Positions 26,773 through 35,579 of a DNA stretch of 64,000 bases are shown here, piece after piece; position 1 is the first letter of the stretch, and the number at the start of each line of letters is the position of its first letter. Origin of the DNA: Paenibacillus sp. XY044 (lineage in GTDB: Bacteria; Bacillota; Bacilli; Paenibacillales; Paenibacillaceae). The notes beneath the pieces were generated by a model. It was not told the DNA's origin and did no database searches. It was given only the letters and a program-made list of their open reading frames with translations. The position numbers and the translations under genes were made by a program. Location of the stretch: positions 124,001-188,000 of the forward strand of contig NZ_NQMO01000011.1 in assembly GCF_002257645.1 (NCBI RefSeq), read 5' to 3'.

Positions 26773-27618
26773 TTATCCTTTGATGCCCGAGTTCAAATTG
26801 ATCGACTGAATGAAATATTTCTGGGCGAACGCGAACAGGAGCAGCGTCGGAATGATTGCCAGCATCGCCGAGCCCATCAGCTGTCCGATCATGCGGTAGT
26901 TGCCGTAAATATCCTGAAGCAGAAGCAGCCCCGCCGTAATCGGCATTTTATCCACATCCGTATAGACGATAACCGGCCACAGGAAGTCGTTCCACGATCC
27001 GACGAAGGAAAACAGGCCGCACACGATGAGCACCGGCTTGATGAGCGGCAGGATGATCGAAAAATAAATCCGGAAATCCCCTGCGCCATCCACGCGCGCC
27101 GATTCGTCCAGCTCGCCGGGAATGCCTTTCATGAACTGTCGGACCAGAAAAATGTTGCCCATGCCTGCGAGTCCGGGGATGATCATGGCCCAAGCGGTGT
27201 TCACCCAACCGAAAGCGTCGATAATTTTATAAGAAGGGATAATGTTGACGACGCCCGGAAAAAACGAAATGCCCAGCAGCGTGAAAAACAGCGTGTCTCT
27301 CCCTTTGAATTTCATGCGGGAATACCCGTAACCCGTAAGCGAAATAATGACGATCACGAGCAGGGTATGCGATACCGCGATAAAGACGGAATTGAACAGC
27401 CAGCGCAAAATCGGCGCCGTGGACGTATTCTCCAAAATAGCGACGTAGTTTTCAAAAATCCATTCCTTTGGAAAAAGCCGAAAGCCCGAGGAGACGACCT
27501 CGGATTGCGAACGGAAGGAAGTCGTGATCCCAAACACAACCGGAATGACCCAAATGACGCAAAGCACGATCAAAAACAGGTAAGCAATATATTTGGAGAT
27601 ACTCACTTTTTTCGACAT
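26773..27618 (-). CDS. araQ: Arabino-oligosaccharide ABC transporter permease AraQ (MalG type)
   Basis: A 281-residue inner-membrane permease with six predicted helices beginning YLFLIVLCVIWVIPVVFGI. The ATPase-docking EAA loop reads DESARVDGAGDFRIYFSIILPLIKP. The C terminus AQKYFIQSINLNSGIKG is typical of the MalG/AraQ group. Start has GAGGTA about 12 bases upstream. 51 bp behind araP. No ATPase gene occurs in the window; in B. subtilis the shared MsmX ATPase powers AraNPQ, and the same is likely here. Confidence 0.92.
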   Translation of the reverse strand: MSKKVSISKYIAYLFLIVLCVIWVIPVVFGITTSFRSQSEVVSSGFRLFPKEWIFENYVAILENTSTAPILRWLFNSVFIAVSHTLLVIVIISLTGYGYSRMKFKGRDTLFFTLLGISFFPGVVNIIPSYKIIDAFGWVNTAWAMIIPGLAGMGNIFLVRQFMKGIPGELDESARVDGAGDFRIYFSIILPLIKPVLIVCGLFSFVGSWNDFLWPVIVYTDVDKMPITAGLLLLQDIYGNYRMIGQLMGSAMLAIIPTLLLFAFAQKYFIQSINLNSGIKG

Positions 27619-27669
27619 GTTGATTAACCCTACCTCTCGTTTCCTAAATCCAGCCTCTGCCTAAGCGAC

Positions 27670-28545
27670 CTACCTCGTGTTTCGGTTCATGACATAGTAC
27701 TGCAGTGCCGAGATGACAAGAATGACCAAGCCGAGCAAAACGGCCATCGCCGACGCCATGCCGGCAATCGATTCCCCTTGGCCGAAGGCCAGCTGGCGGA
27801 TGTACATCATCAGGACGTGCGTGCTTTGTCTCGGTCCCCCGTCAGTCATCATTAACGGCTGGCCAAAAACGTTGAACGCGCCCGCCGTCGTCATGACGAA
27901 CGTATAGATCAACGGGAAATTGATGGATGGCAGGGTGATGCTGAAAAATCTGCGGACGGATCCGGCGCCGTCGATCTCTGCCGCCTCGTATAATTCCTTG
28001 GAGACGCCGGCAATGGAAGCGCGGTAAATGATCATGTTGCCGCCGACGCCGCCCCATACCGTAATCACGAAAATGATGATCCAGGCATAAGGCTGCGTTG
28101 CCGCCCAGGCTACCTGTGAATGGAACACATTGCCGGTAATGCCCAGCTGTTTATTGAAAATAAGCAGCCAGATCAAAGCGGCCGCGGAAATGGAGATCAG
28201 ACCGGGAATATAGATGATCGATTGAATGACACCTTTCAGCTTGACCTGCTTGTGCTCGAGCGCGACGGCAACCAGCAGCGGGATGACGATGAGCAGCGGA
28301 ACGCTGATCACGACGAACAGCAGCGTATTTTTCAGGCCGTTGAAAAATTGGGTGTGAAAGGTCGAGCTGACATCGAATAAAATCGTTTTATAGTTGGCGA
28401 GGCCGATCCATACCGGATCGTTCATCAGGTTCCACTGCGTAAACGAAGCATATATCCCATAGATCGTCGGGATCAGAATGAAGATAAGAAACAGGATCAG
28501 ATGAGGGCCAACAAAGAAAAACGGTGCAAAAGATTTCTTATTCAT
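27670..28545 (-). CDS. araP: Arabino-oligosaccharide ABC transporter permease AraP (MalF type)
   Basis: A 291-residue permease with six membrane helices (first LILFLIFILIPTIYGIYASF). The EAA loop is EAAEIDGAGSVRRFFSITLPSINFP, and FNVFGQPLMMTDGGP is characteristic of the UgpA/MalF group. It forms the heterodimeric channel with AraQ. GGAGAA precedes the ATG at 28545. Between it and araN lie a 9-bp-arm hairpin (28570-28610) and a family A repeat, which may lower permease output relative to the binding protein. Confidence 0.92.
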   Translation of the reverse strand: MNKKSFAPFFFVGPHLILFLIFILIPTIYGIYASFTQWNLMNDPVWIGLANYKTILFDVSSTFHTQFFNGLKNTLLFVVISVPLLIVIPLLVAVALEHKQVKLKGVIQSIIYIPGLISISAAALIWLLIFNKQLGITGNVFHSQVAWAATQPYAWIIIFVITVWGGVGGNMIIYRASIAGVSKELYEAAEIDGAGSVRRFFSITLPSINFPLIYTFVMTTAGAFNVFGQPLMMTDGGPRQSTHVLMMYIRQLAFGQGESIAGMASAMAVLLGLVILVISALQYYVMNRNTR

Positions 28546-28569
28546 AGCCTTGTAATTTCTCCTTTTGGA

Positions 28570-28610
28570 GAAATAATGCGCCAGAGGATTCTAGCCCGGC
28601 ACATTATTTC
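28570..28610 (-). other. Intercistronic hairpin between araN and araP
   Basis: GAAATAATG (28570-28578) pairs exactly with CATTATTTC (28602-28610). It lies just before the araP ribosome binding site. Such stems after a binding-protein gene commonly protect that part of the mRNA or attenuate the permease genes. Confidence 0.45.
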
Positions 28611-28620
28611 CTTCTTTCTG

Positions 28621-28712
28621 TATAGATTGAACTAAAGCTTTTTGCATGGAACCTCCTGTTAAAACGGCCCTCGTACGGCCTATAACATTCATTTCTTTAG
28701 TTCATTCTATCT
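28621..28712. repeat. Palindromic intergenic repeat, family A copy 2
   Basis: About 92 bp between araN and araP. The ends TATAGATTGAACTAAAG and CTTTAGTTCATTCTATCT are imperfect reverse complements. An inner CGGCC/GGCC hairpin replaces the CCGCC/GGCGG stem of copy 1, with partly compensating changes. The inner flanks (TTTTGCAT, CTCCTGTTA, CCTATAACATTCATTTC) match copy 1. Confidence 0.8.
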
Positions 28713-28726
28713 GTTTGGCAAAAGGC

Positions 28727-29971
28727 CTACTTGCTCGCCTGTTTACTGCCGCTCTCTGCGATCTTATCCTCCACAAACTTCTGCATCGTCTGCAGCGTTT
28801 CGTCCAAGTCCACATTGCCCCGGACGATATCCGCACAGTACGTATCCACGGCTTCGGCTACGTACGGGTAGTATTCGTAAGTATAGATATAAAGCGACTT
28901 TGTTTCCTGCTCATTCGAAGTGAAGAAGGACTGCATGAACTGCTTGTACTCCGTACTTTCGTTCACCTGCTTACTTGCAACGATTTGTCCGGCTTTCGCC
29001 CACTCCAGGGAGTGCTCGCGAACGAACTCCAGGAAGGCGCCGATCCCTGCTTCCTTCTCGTCCGAGCGTTTGTCGTTCTTAAACATCGTGAACAAGTGGG
29101 AGGAAGCCCGGTTCGTAAACTTGTCCGCCGTCGGCGTATACACGTTGGTTACGCCAAAGTTCAGTCCGTCCACCTTGGCATGCGCCGTCGAGCTCCAGGT
29201 TCCGTCCGTCGAGAACAACACTTTGCCGGATTGGAACATCAGGTAACCGTCTTCGCCGAACGGCGTCATGAGGCCGGCGTCGGCGATTTTTTTCACATTC
29301 TCAAACGCCTGCTTCATCACCGGCGTATTGACGGCCGGCTTGCCGTTTTCCTGGATGTCCCCACCCAGGTCCTGAACCTGCGCCAGAATGACCCAGCCCA
29401 GCAGCGCATCGTTCACAATGTATTCGTCCGAAGCCAATTTGCCTTTCAGAGACAGCATTTCGTCGATCGTCACGACATTGTCGTCGAGGATGGATTCTGC
29501 GTTATATTTTTTCAGCAAATCCTTGTTGTAGTACATGACGTTGCTGTGTATGTCGAGCGGAACGGTATACTGGGTGCCGTCGATGTTGCCCGTAGACCAG
29601 GCTTGCGGCAAATAATTCGCTTCCTTGATTTCCGGCTGTCCCTTAATCGCGCTTTCGATCGGCTCCAGCACGCCCTGCTTCGCGAAGCCGGGAACGCGGT
29701 CGGCGTGGATAATGGCCAGATCCGGAACGCCTTTGCCCGAGTTCAGCACCGTCGACAGCTTCGTGTACATATCGGAGGTGATGACGTGCTTCACTTTAAT
29801 GTCGGGATTCGTCGCGTTGTATTCTTTGACGATCTCATCCATATAAGCTCCGTCGTCGCCCGTCAGCGGCGTCCAGAACGTAATCGTCTTCTCGCTGCTG
29901 CTTCCGCATGCCGACAAAAGCATGCTTGCCGCAAATATCATCAACAATGAAATAACAAAGCTCTTCTTCAA
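28727..29971 (-). CDS. araN: Arabino-oligosaccharide-binding lipoprotein AraN
   Basis: Extracytoplasmic solute-binding protein of 414 residues. Its lipoprotein signal MKKSFVISLLMIFAASML ends in lipobox LLSAC, so Cys22 would be lipidated. The mature protein has the family-1 fold starting ITFWTPLTGDDG, with FAKQGVLEPI, YNKDLLKKY and FSTDGTWSSTAHAK, all typical of sugar-binding proteins. TTG start at 29971 behind GGGGGCGGAAG. It heads the araNPQ-abfA-GH43 unit. An AraR-like box lies about 110 bp upstream (30079-30094), between this gene and the terminator of the second GH51 gene, so the unit is arabinose-inducible. Confidence 0.92.
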   Translation of the reverse strand: MKKSFVISLLMIFAASMLLSACGSSSEKTITFWTPLTGDDGAYMDEIVKEYNATNPDIKVKHVITSDMYTKLSTVLNSGKGVPDLAIIHADRVPGFAKQGVLEPIESAIKGQPEIKEANYLPQAWSTGNIDGTQYTVPLDIHSNVMYYNKDLLKKYNAESILDDNVVTIDEMLSLKGKLASDEYIVNDALLGWVILAQVQDLGGDIQENGKPAVNTPVMKQAFENVKKIADAGLMTPFGEDGYLMFQSGKVLFSTDGTWSSTAHAKVDGLNFGVTNVYTPTADKFTNRASSHLFTMFKNDKRSDEKEAGIGAFLEFVREHSLEWAKAGQIVASKQVNESTEYKQFMQSFFTSNEQETKSLYIYTYEYYPYVAEAVDTYCADIVRGNVDLDETLQTMQKFVEDKIAESGSKQASK

Positions 29972-30078
29972 AACTTCCGCCCCCTAAATGGAATACTGTA
30001 TCTCGTATTTTTCTTGTTCAGCGTACTTCTTTTGATTTGAAAAACATGAAAGCTTGCGATTTCACACGAACCCATCTC

Positions 30079-30094
30079 ACTTGTACGTACATGT
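30079..30094. promoter_or_regulatory. araR box: AraR-like operator upstream of araN
   Basis: ACTTGTACGTACATGT, nearly palindromic, matches the other boxes in this window and the B. subtilis AraR operator core TGTACGTACA. Confidence 0.75.
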
Positions 30095-30160
30095 CGGGGT
30101 ACATTAAAGCGAAGGTTGTTTTACGGGCGTCACCCTTGCAGCCGACGTTTCGTTCCACAC

Positions 30161-30228
30161 AAAAACATCTGCCGTTCCTCTTGGCATGATCTTTCCTTTG
30201 CCAAACGTCAAAGAGGAATCGGCAGATG
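30161..30228 (-). terminator. Long-stem terminator after the second GH51 gene
   Basis: CATCTGCCG(A)TTCCTCTT pairs with AAGAGGAACGGCAGATG around a 28-base loop on the minus strand; TTTTTGTG follows. It lies about 130 bp beyond the stop at 30361 and insulates araN from upstream transcription. Confidence 0.8.
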
Positions 30229-30360
30229 CAGTCATGCGAGTCTATGATGTTGTAGCGTACGTCCATGCCAAACGGTAATGACGGCCGGAATGCCGGAACT
30301 CGCCGGCCAGCCAGACAGCGAGGACCTGCCCGGTTAACCCGGCAGGAAGAACTTCGCCGG

Positions 30361-31875
30361 CTAAGCCTTTTTCAGCCGAATCACGTTCCAAGATGCCTTG
30401 GACAGGCGGGTATTCACAAATCCGTCCGTCAATGTCGCACTGCCGCGCGAATGCGGCTTAACGCTCTCTTCGGCCGCGGTATTGACCGCTTTCAAATCGT
30501 CGTTTTCCAGAACGATATGCTCGACAACCTGGTATCCTTCAAAGCCTCTGACGTCGCATTCCACGTCGAGCGCCTCCTCCAAATGACGGTTCAGCGCAAA
30601 GATGGTCAGCTCTTCTTCCTCCTCGTTATACACGACCGCCGTCTCCAAGTAAGGCACGTCGGTATAATCCTGAGCGTCGTATTTCGGCGATTCCACGATC
30701 GGTTGAAGGGAAACCCCGCGGCCGTAGATTGAAGCGTGCAGATATGGATAAAAGATCGTCTGCCGCCAGGAACGCCCTCCGCTCTCGGTCATAATCGGGG
30801 CGATCACGTTCACCAGCTGCGCAAGGCAGGCCATCTTCACCCGGTCGGCGTGCTTCAGGAAGGTGATGAGCATCCCTCCGACCAGCAGCGCGTCTTCAAA
30901 ATTGTAGACATCCTCCAGCTGCGGCGGGCCGACGGTCCACGGTTCGATCTTCGTATCCGCATTGTTCGAATGGTACCAGACGTTCCACTCGTCGAAGCTC
31001 AGGTACATCGTCTTCTTGCTCCGCTTCTTCGCCTTGACGTAGTCGCAGGTGGAAATGACGGTGCGGATAAAATGATCCATGTCCATCGTCCGCGCCAGGA
31101 AGTTCGCCGTATCGCCGTCGCGGTTACCGTAGTACTGATGCAGGGATACGAAGTCGGCCACGTCATATGTATGATCCAGCGTGATGGCTTCCCATTCCGG
31201 GAAGGTCGGCATTCCCGTGCTCGAGCTGCCGCATGATACCAGTTCGATATCGGGATCCACAAGCTTCATGGCCTTGCCGGTCTCATAAGCCAGCCGTCCG
31301 TACTCTTGCGGCGTCTTCTGGCCGATCTGCCAAGGTCCGTCCATCTCGTTGCCGAGGCACCAGGTCTTGACCCGATGAGGCTGCTCATATCCATGACTGC
31401 GCCGCAGGTCGCTCCAATAGCTTCCGCTTGAATGGTTGCAGTACTCGAGCAGGTTTCTGGCCGCATCCACGCCCCGCGTTCCCAGGTTGACCGCCATCAT
31501 GACCTCGGAGCCGATCTCCTTGGCCCATGTCATGAATTCGTTCGTTCCAACTTCATTCGGCTCGACGGTGCGCCAGGCAAGCTCCAGCCTTTTGGGGCGC
31601 GACTCGCGCGGACCGACGCCATCTTCCCAATTGTAACCGGAAACAAAATTGCCCCCTGGATAGCGGATAATAGGAACGTTCAACTCCTGGACCAGCTGCT
31701 TTACGTCCTCCCGGAATCCGAGGCTGTCCGCCTCGGGATGGGCCGGATCATATATGCCGCCGTACACGGCGCGGCCTAAATGCTCGATAAACGAGCCGTA
31801 GATGCGCTTATCCACTTCGGCGATCCGAAACGCCTTATCCACGACCACCCTGGCCTTCGATGCTGCTGATGCCAC
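30361..31875 (-). CDS. abf2: GH51 alpha-N-arabinofuranosidase (second copy)
   Basis: 504 residues, intracellular, of the GH51 subgroup with IYGSFIEHLGRAVYGGIYDP. Acid/base Glu is in WCLGNEMDGPWQIG and nucleophile Glu in LSFDEWNVWYHS; IIRYPGGNFVSGYNWEDGVGPRE is the family block. Start is GTG at 31875, with AAGGTGAT about 4 bases upstream. The frame stays open for 68 codons farther but through AT-rich promoter sequence. It is a separate transcription unit, divergent from an ArsR-type regulator. A cre-like site lies 53 bp before the start, so CcpA repression is likely. The two GH51 enzymes probably differ in substrate. Confidence 0.93.
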   Translation of the reverse strand: MASAASKARVVVDKAFRIAEVDKRIYGSFIEHLGRAVYGGIYDPAHPEADSLGFREDVKQLVQELNVPIIRYPGGNFVSGYNWEDGVGPRESRPKRLELAWRTVEPNEVGTNEFMTWAKEIGSEVMMAVNLGTRGVDAARNLLEYCNHSSGSYWSDLRRSHGYEQPHRVKTWCLGNEMDGPWQIGQKTPQEYGRLAYETGKAMKLVDPDIELVSCGSSSTGMPTFPEWEAITLDHTYDVADFVSLHQYYGNRDGDTANFLARTMDMDHFIRTVISTCDYVKAKKRSKKTMYLSFDEWNVWYHSNNADTKIEPWTVGPPQLEDVYNFEDALLVGGMLITFLKHADRVKMACLAQLVNVIAPIMTESGGRSWRQTIFYPYLHASIYGRGVSLQPIVESPKYDAQDYTDVPYLETAVVYNEEEEELTIFALNRHLEEALDVECDVRGFEGYQVVEHIVLENDDLKAVNTAAEESVKPHSRGSATLTDGFVNTRLSKASWNVIRLKKA

Positions 31876-32258
31876 TGATATCACCTTCCATTTTAGAAAA
31901 TAATAAATTAATTTGAGATAAATTGAATGAATCCGTTTACAAGTATAAAATAACATAGATAAGGTTCGCTGTAAATAAATAAATATAAAACTATTTATGT
32001 TTTTATAAACTAAAGGAAAATATCTGTACCTTCCGCTATGTATAAAGTCTAAATTCCCTTGTAAAATCAGGGTAAACATCTATTTGTTTATCTTTAGAAA
32101 CAACTGAACATCCCGCTTTTTTTGTAAAAAGTACTATGGTTATTTCGTATATATCTACAAAAAAGGAATGCGTGCTTTCATTAGCAATTAAGTTAGTTTA
32201 TAATTATTTAAAATAAAAGAACACCCACCTCTACAATCGGAAGAAGGTATTCAATTCC
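31876..32258. other. 383-bp AT-rich divergent promoter region
   Basis: Lies between the second GH51 gene and the ArsR-type regulator. Much richer in A and T than its surroundings. It holds a cre-like site (31928-31941) next to a TATACT hexamer (minus strand, about 31944-31949), and promoter-like AT runs before the regulator. No gene seen. Confidence 0.6.
31928..31941. promoter_or_regulatory. cre-like CcpA site upstream of the second GH51 gene
   Basis: TGAATCCGTTTACA fits the catabolite-responsive consensus TGWAANCGNTNWCA with one mismatch (position 5). It lies just downstream of a TATACT -10 candidate, where CcpA usually represses. Confidence 0.55.
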
Positions 32259-33176
32259 ATGATCTATATTAAAAACCTGATGAGCGGAATCGACATTTTC
32301 AAAGCCCTCGGCTCGGAAATACGGATCCAAATCCTCGAACTGCTCGCGAAAAACCAGGCGCTGAACCTGAACGACCTGGCCACGAGGCTGAACCTCAGCA
32401 ATGGGGCGATCACCATGCACATCAAAAAGCTGGAGGAAAGCGGTCTTATTGAGATCAATACGAGCGTAGGCAAACACGGCATTCAAAAGATCTGCTATTT
32501 GAACAAGGACAAACTGATGGTCGATCTGCGCAGCAGGGACGTGGAAAATTTGTACGAAGTGGAAATTCAAGTCGGCCACTACAGCAACTATCAGGCGATT
32601 CCCACCTGTGGTCTGGCGACCAGGGACAGCATCGTCGGCGACTTTGACGATCCGCGCTACTTTGCGGACCCGCAGCGGATCGACGCGGAGATCATCTGGC
32701 TGGCGGAAGGATTTCTGGAGTACCGGATTCCCAACTATTTGAAGCCGAACCAGACGTTTCGCGAAATCCAGTTTTCCATGGAGCTCGGCTCGGAGGCTCC
32801 GGGATACAACGATAACTACCCGTCGGACATTTTTTTTCACCTTAACGGGATCGAAATCGGCTCCTGGACGAGCCCGGGAGACTTTGGGGATGCCCGCGGC
32901 ACGTTTAACCCGGATTGGTGGCCGCCGCATTTGAACCAATACGGTATGCTGAAGCTGATCCGCATCAACAACGAAGGCAGCTTTATCGACGGCTGCCGGA
33001 TTTCCGACGTGACGCTGGACCAAATTCAGCTGGATTACAAGAGCGAGCTTACCTTCCGCATTTCGGTTACCGAACAGTCGGTCAACAAGCGCGGCCTGAC
33101 CATTTACGGCAAAAATTTCGGCAACTACAGCCAGGACCTGCTCGCCCGCGTCCTGTATGACGTCAAGGAAGACTAA
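32259..33176 (+). CDS. ArsR-type HTH regulator with large C-terminal domain
   Basis: A 305-residue protein. Residues about 8-75 form an ArsR-like winged helix (FKALGSEIRIQILELLAKNQ; LATRLNLSNGAITMHIKKLEESGLI). Residues about 90-305 form a beta-rich domain I cannot name (IFFHLNGIEIGSWTSPGDFGD; FNPDWWPPHLNQYG). That is three times the size of ordinary ArsR proteins and it lacks their metal-binding Cys motifs. It diverges from the second GH51 gene, so it probably controls that gene in response to a sugar bound by the C-terminal domain (inference). The ATG at 32259 has GAAGAAGGT about 11 bases upstream. Confidence 0.82.
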   Translation: MIYIKNLMSGIDIFKALGSEIRIQILELLAKNQALNLNDLATRLNLSNGAITMHIKKLEESGLIEINTSVGKHGIQKICYLNKDKLMVDLRSRDVENLYEVEIQVGHYSNYQAIPTCGLATRDSIVGDFDDPRYFADPQRIDAEIIWLAEGFLEYRIPNYLKPNQTFREIQFSMELGSEAPGYNDNYPSDIFFHLNGIEIGSWTSPGDFGDARGTFNPDWWPPHLNQYGMLKLIRINNEGSFIDGCRISDVTLDQIQLDYKSELTFRISVTEQSVNKRGLTIYGKNFGNYSQDLLARVLYDVKED

Positions 33177-33268
33177 TACTTTCCATCTCTTCATTTTACG
33201 CGCCAAGCCGAATGTTTCGCATCAAATATGGATATCGTGTAAAATGTAATGAAGAGGAGTTGTGAACT

Positions 33269-33742
33269 ATGTCCAATGATGAAATTATTTTGACCGCCGA
33301 AGGCCTGGCCCAGCTGGAGGCCGAGCTTGAGGAATTGAAGACCGTCAAGCGCAAGGAGCTCGCCGCACGCATCAAGCTGGCCATCAGCTACGGGGACCTG
33401 AAGGAGAACAGCGAATACCACTCCGCTAAAGACGACCAGGCTTTTATGGAGACCCGTATTTTGCAGCTGGAGAAAATGCTGACCAAAGCCCGCGTTGCCG
33501 ATAAGGCGGATTCATCCGCCGTCAGCATCGGCTCGTTCGTGAAGCTGCACGATATCGAGTTCAAGGAAGATCTCGAGTACCGCGTGGTCGGTCCGGCGGA
33601 AGCGGACGTCTACCAGAATAAAATTTCGTACGAAAGCCCGCTGGGCAAAGAGCTGATCGGCAAATCGGTCGGGGACGTCGTTACCGTCGATGCGCCGATG
33701 GGACTGATCAAATACGAGGTGCTGGAAATCCGTTCTTCCTAA
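33269..33742 (+). CDS. greA: Transcription elongation factor GreA
   Basis: 157 residues. The N-terminal coiled coil (LTAEGLAQLEAELEELKTVKRKELAARI ... YGDLKENSEYHSAKDDQ) carries the acidic tip Asp and Glu that stimulate RNA polymerase to cleave backtracked RNA. The C-terminal FKBP-like domain shows YRVVGPAEAD, ISYESPLGKELIGKSVGDVV and a closing YEVLEI strand. GAGGAG precedes the ATG. Unrelated to the arabinose genes that surround it; it converges on araB with a terminator between. Many Firmicutes carry more than one GreA, so this may be a paralogue. Confidence 0.94.
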   Translation: MSNDEIILTAEGLAQLEAELEELKTVKRKELAARIKLAISYGDLKENSEYHSAKDDQAFMETRILQLEKMLTKARVADKADSSAVSIGSFVKLHDIEFKEDLEYRVVGPAEADVYQNKISYESPLGKELIGKSVGDVVTVDAPMGLIKYEVLEIRSS

Positions 33743-33782
33743 AGGCGGCTGCTGGATATCCGGGTGCGCCTTGCGTCCAAAC

Positions 33783-33812
33783 AAGGACCGTTCCTGAATA
33801 CAGGACGGTCCT
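33783..33812. terminator. Terminator between greA and araB
   Basis: AAGGACCGT and ACGGTCCTT form a 9-bp stem around 12 bases, flanked by AA and TT; it can serve both convergent genes. Confidence 0.75.
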
Positions 33813-33846
33813 TTGTCATGTCTTCTATAGGTGGAGACCGCCAGGC

Positions 33847-35538
33847 TTACCGGACGGGCTTCAGCTCCGCTTCCGTGGACAGCTTGATCTTCTTCAGCCG
33901 TTTCATCACGTCGTTCTCGCCGCGGCCAAAGTAATCGTGCAGCATGTTGTACTCCTGATACAGCTTCTCGTACACTTCCACGTTCTCCGGAATCGGTTTG
34001 AACGTCTCCTTCTTGACGCGCGCCATTTGCTGCGCCGCGGTCACGACATCGTCGTAGCCGCCGGCATCCTTGCCTGCAGCCACCGCAGCGAAAATCGCCG
34101 CCCCGAGCGCCGGCGTCTGTTTGGAATCCGCCACGAAAATCTCGCGTTTGGTCACGTCGGCGTAGATCTGCATCAGCAGGCGGTTTTTCTGCGGCAGGCC
34201 GCCGCAGGCGTAGAGCGCATCCACATCGACACCGCTCTCCTGGAACGCATCGACGATTTTCCGGGTGCCGAAGGCGGTTGCTTCAAGCAGGGTACGGTAT
34301 ACTTCCTGAGGTTTCGTCAGCAGTGTCATCCCAAGGACCATGCCCGTCAGGTCGGTATCGACCAAAACGGAGCGGTTGCCGTTCCACCAGTCGAGAGCCA
34401 GCAAGCCCGTTTGGCCCGGCTTGTAAGCCGAAGCTTCCCTTTCCAGCCATTGGTGGACGTTCAAGCCTTCCTTCTCCGCCGCATCCTTCACATAGGCAGG
34501 CAAAGACTCTTCCACGTACCACTCGAAAATGTCCCCGACCGCCGACTGCCCGGCTTCGTATCCGAACAGCCCCGGGATGATGCCGTCTTCCACGACACCG
34601 CACATGCCTTCAACTTCCTTTTCCTCCGTGCTGAGCACCATATGGCAGATCGACGTGCCCATCGCCATGACGAGCTTGCCTGGCGTCACGACACCGACCG
34701 CCGGCACGGCCGCATGGGCGTCCACATTGCCGGCCGCCACCGCGATGCCGGGCTTAAGGCCCATCATCTCCGCCATGGACGGCTGCAGCCCTCCCGCATT
34801 GCTTCCGAGCGGAATGACCTCGCCGCGCAGCTTTGTATCGGTCAGATGCTCAAGGCGCGGATCGAGCGCTTTGAAGTATTCCTTGGAAGGGTAACCGTCG
34901 CGCTTATGCCAGATGGCTTTATAGCCAGCCGTACAGCTGTTGCGGACGATGTTGCCGGTCATTTGCGAGATGACCCAGTCTGTCGCTTCCAAAAACATGT
35001 TCGTCTTCTCATAGATGTCCGGTGCCTCGTCCAGAATTTGCCAAATTTTAGCAACCATCCACTCGGACGAAATTTTGCCGCCGTACCGGGCCAGAAACGC
35101 CTCGCCTCTCTCCTCGGCGATCCGGTTAATCTTGTCGGCTTCCGGCTGCGCCGCGTGATGCTTCCACAGCTTCACCCAGCTGTGCGGCTGGTCCGCCAGC
35201 TCAGTCTGGAAGCACAGCGGCTCTCCCGCCTCGTCTACGGGCAGCATCGTACAGGCCGTAAAATCGATGCCGATGCCGATGATGTCCTCGGGATTGATGC
35301 CCGATTCACGCACAACGGCCGGAACGGAGGTTCTGAGCACCTCCAGATAATCGTCCGGATGCTGCAGCGCCCAGTCATGCTCCAGTTTGATGCCCGATCC
35401 AGGCAGCCGCTCGTCGATGACATGGTGCGGGTACGGCGTCACATGGTCGGCGATTTCCTGTCCGTTAGACAAATCCACTAATACAGCACGTCCGGACTGG
35501 GTTCCATAATCCACTCCGATCGTATACTTTTTCCCCAT
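33847..35538 (-). CDS. araB: L-ribulokinase AraB
   Basis: Phosphorylates L-ribulose to L-ribulose-5-phosphate with ATP. FGGY-family kinase of 563 residues. The N-terminal domain starts YTIGVDYGTQSGRAVLVD, followed by GIGIDFTACTMLPVDEAG, WKHHAAQPEAD and the catalytic region GNVDAHAAVPAVGV; the C-terminal actin-like half includes YACGGLPQKNRLLMQIYADV and TPALGAAIFAAVAAG. AGGA precedes ATG 35538, 41 bp after araD. It is last in the araA-araR-araD-araB run and probably co-transcribed with araD. Confidence 0.95.
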   Translation of the reverse strand: MGKKYTIGVDYGTQSGRAVLVDLSNGQEIADHVTPYPHHVIDERLPGSGIKLEHDWALQHPDDYLEVLRTSVPAVVRESGINPEDIIGIGIDFTACTMLPVDEAGEPLCFQTELADQPHSWVKLWKHHAAQPEADKINRIAEERGEAFLARYGGKISSEWMVAKIWQILDEAPDIYEKTNMFLEATDWVISQMTGNIVRNSCTAGYKAIWHKRDGYPSKEYFKALDPRLEHLTDTKLRGEVIPLGSNAGGLQPSMAEMMGLKPGIAVAAGNVDAHAAVPAVGVVTPGKLVMAMGTSICHMVLSTEEKEVEGMCGVVEDGIIPGLFGYEAGQSAVGDIFEWYVEESLPAYVKDAAEKEGLNVHQWLEREASAYKPGQTGLLALDWWNGNRSVLVDTDLTGMVLGMTLLTKPQEVYRTLLEATAFGTRKIVDAFQESGVDVDALYACGGLPQKNRLLMQIYADVTKREIFVADSKQTPALGAAIFAAVAAGKDAGGYDDVVTAAQQMARVKKETFKPIPENVEVYEKLYQEYNMLHDYFGRGENDVMKRLKKIKLSTEAELKPVR

Positions 35539-35579
35539 TTTGGATTCCTCCGCGTTTCAAATTTGTAAGTGCTGCGATA

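Larger units (their letters stand above)
29972..30360. other. 389-bp gap: araN promoter region and upstream terminator
   Basis: Contains, from right to left, GC-rich partial repeats with a CCTGCC/GGCAGG hairpin near 30330-30352, the long terminator 30161-30228, the AraR-like box 30079-30094 and the AT-rich araN 5' region. No gene is supported; short frames here lack ribosome binding sites. Confidence 0.6.

Noticed and set aside
30018..30266. 82-codon minus-strand frame between the second GH51 gene and araN
   Set aside because: It contains the long terminator and the AraR box and has no ribosome binding site.
33937..35481. 514-codon frame opposite araB
   Set aside because: Shadow of the conserved kinase gene.
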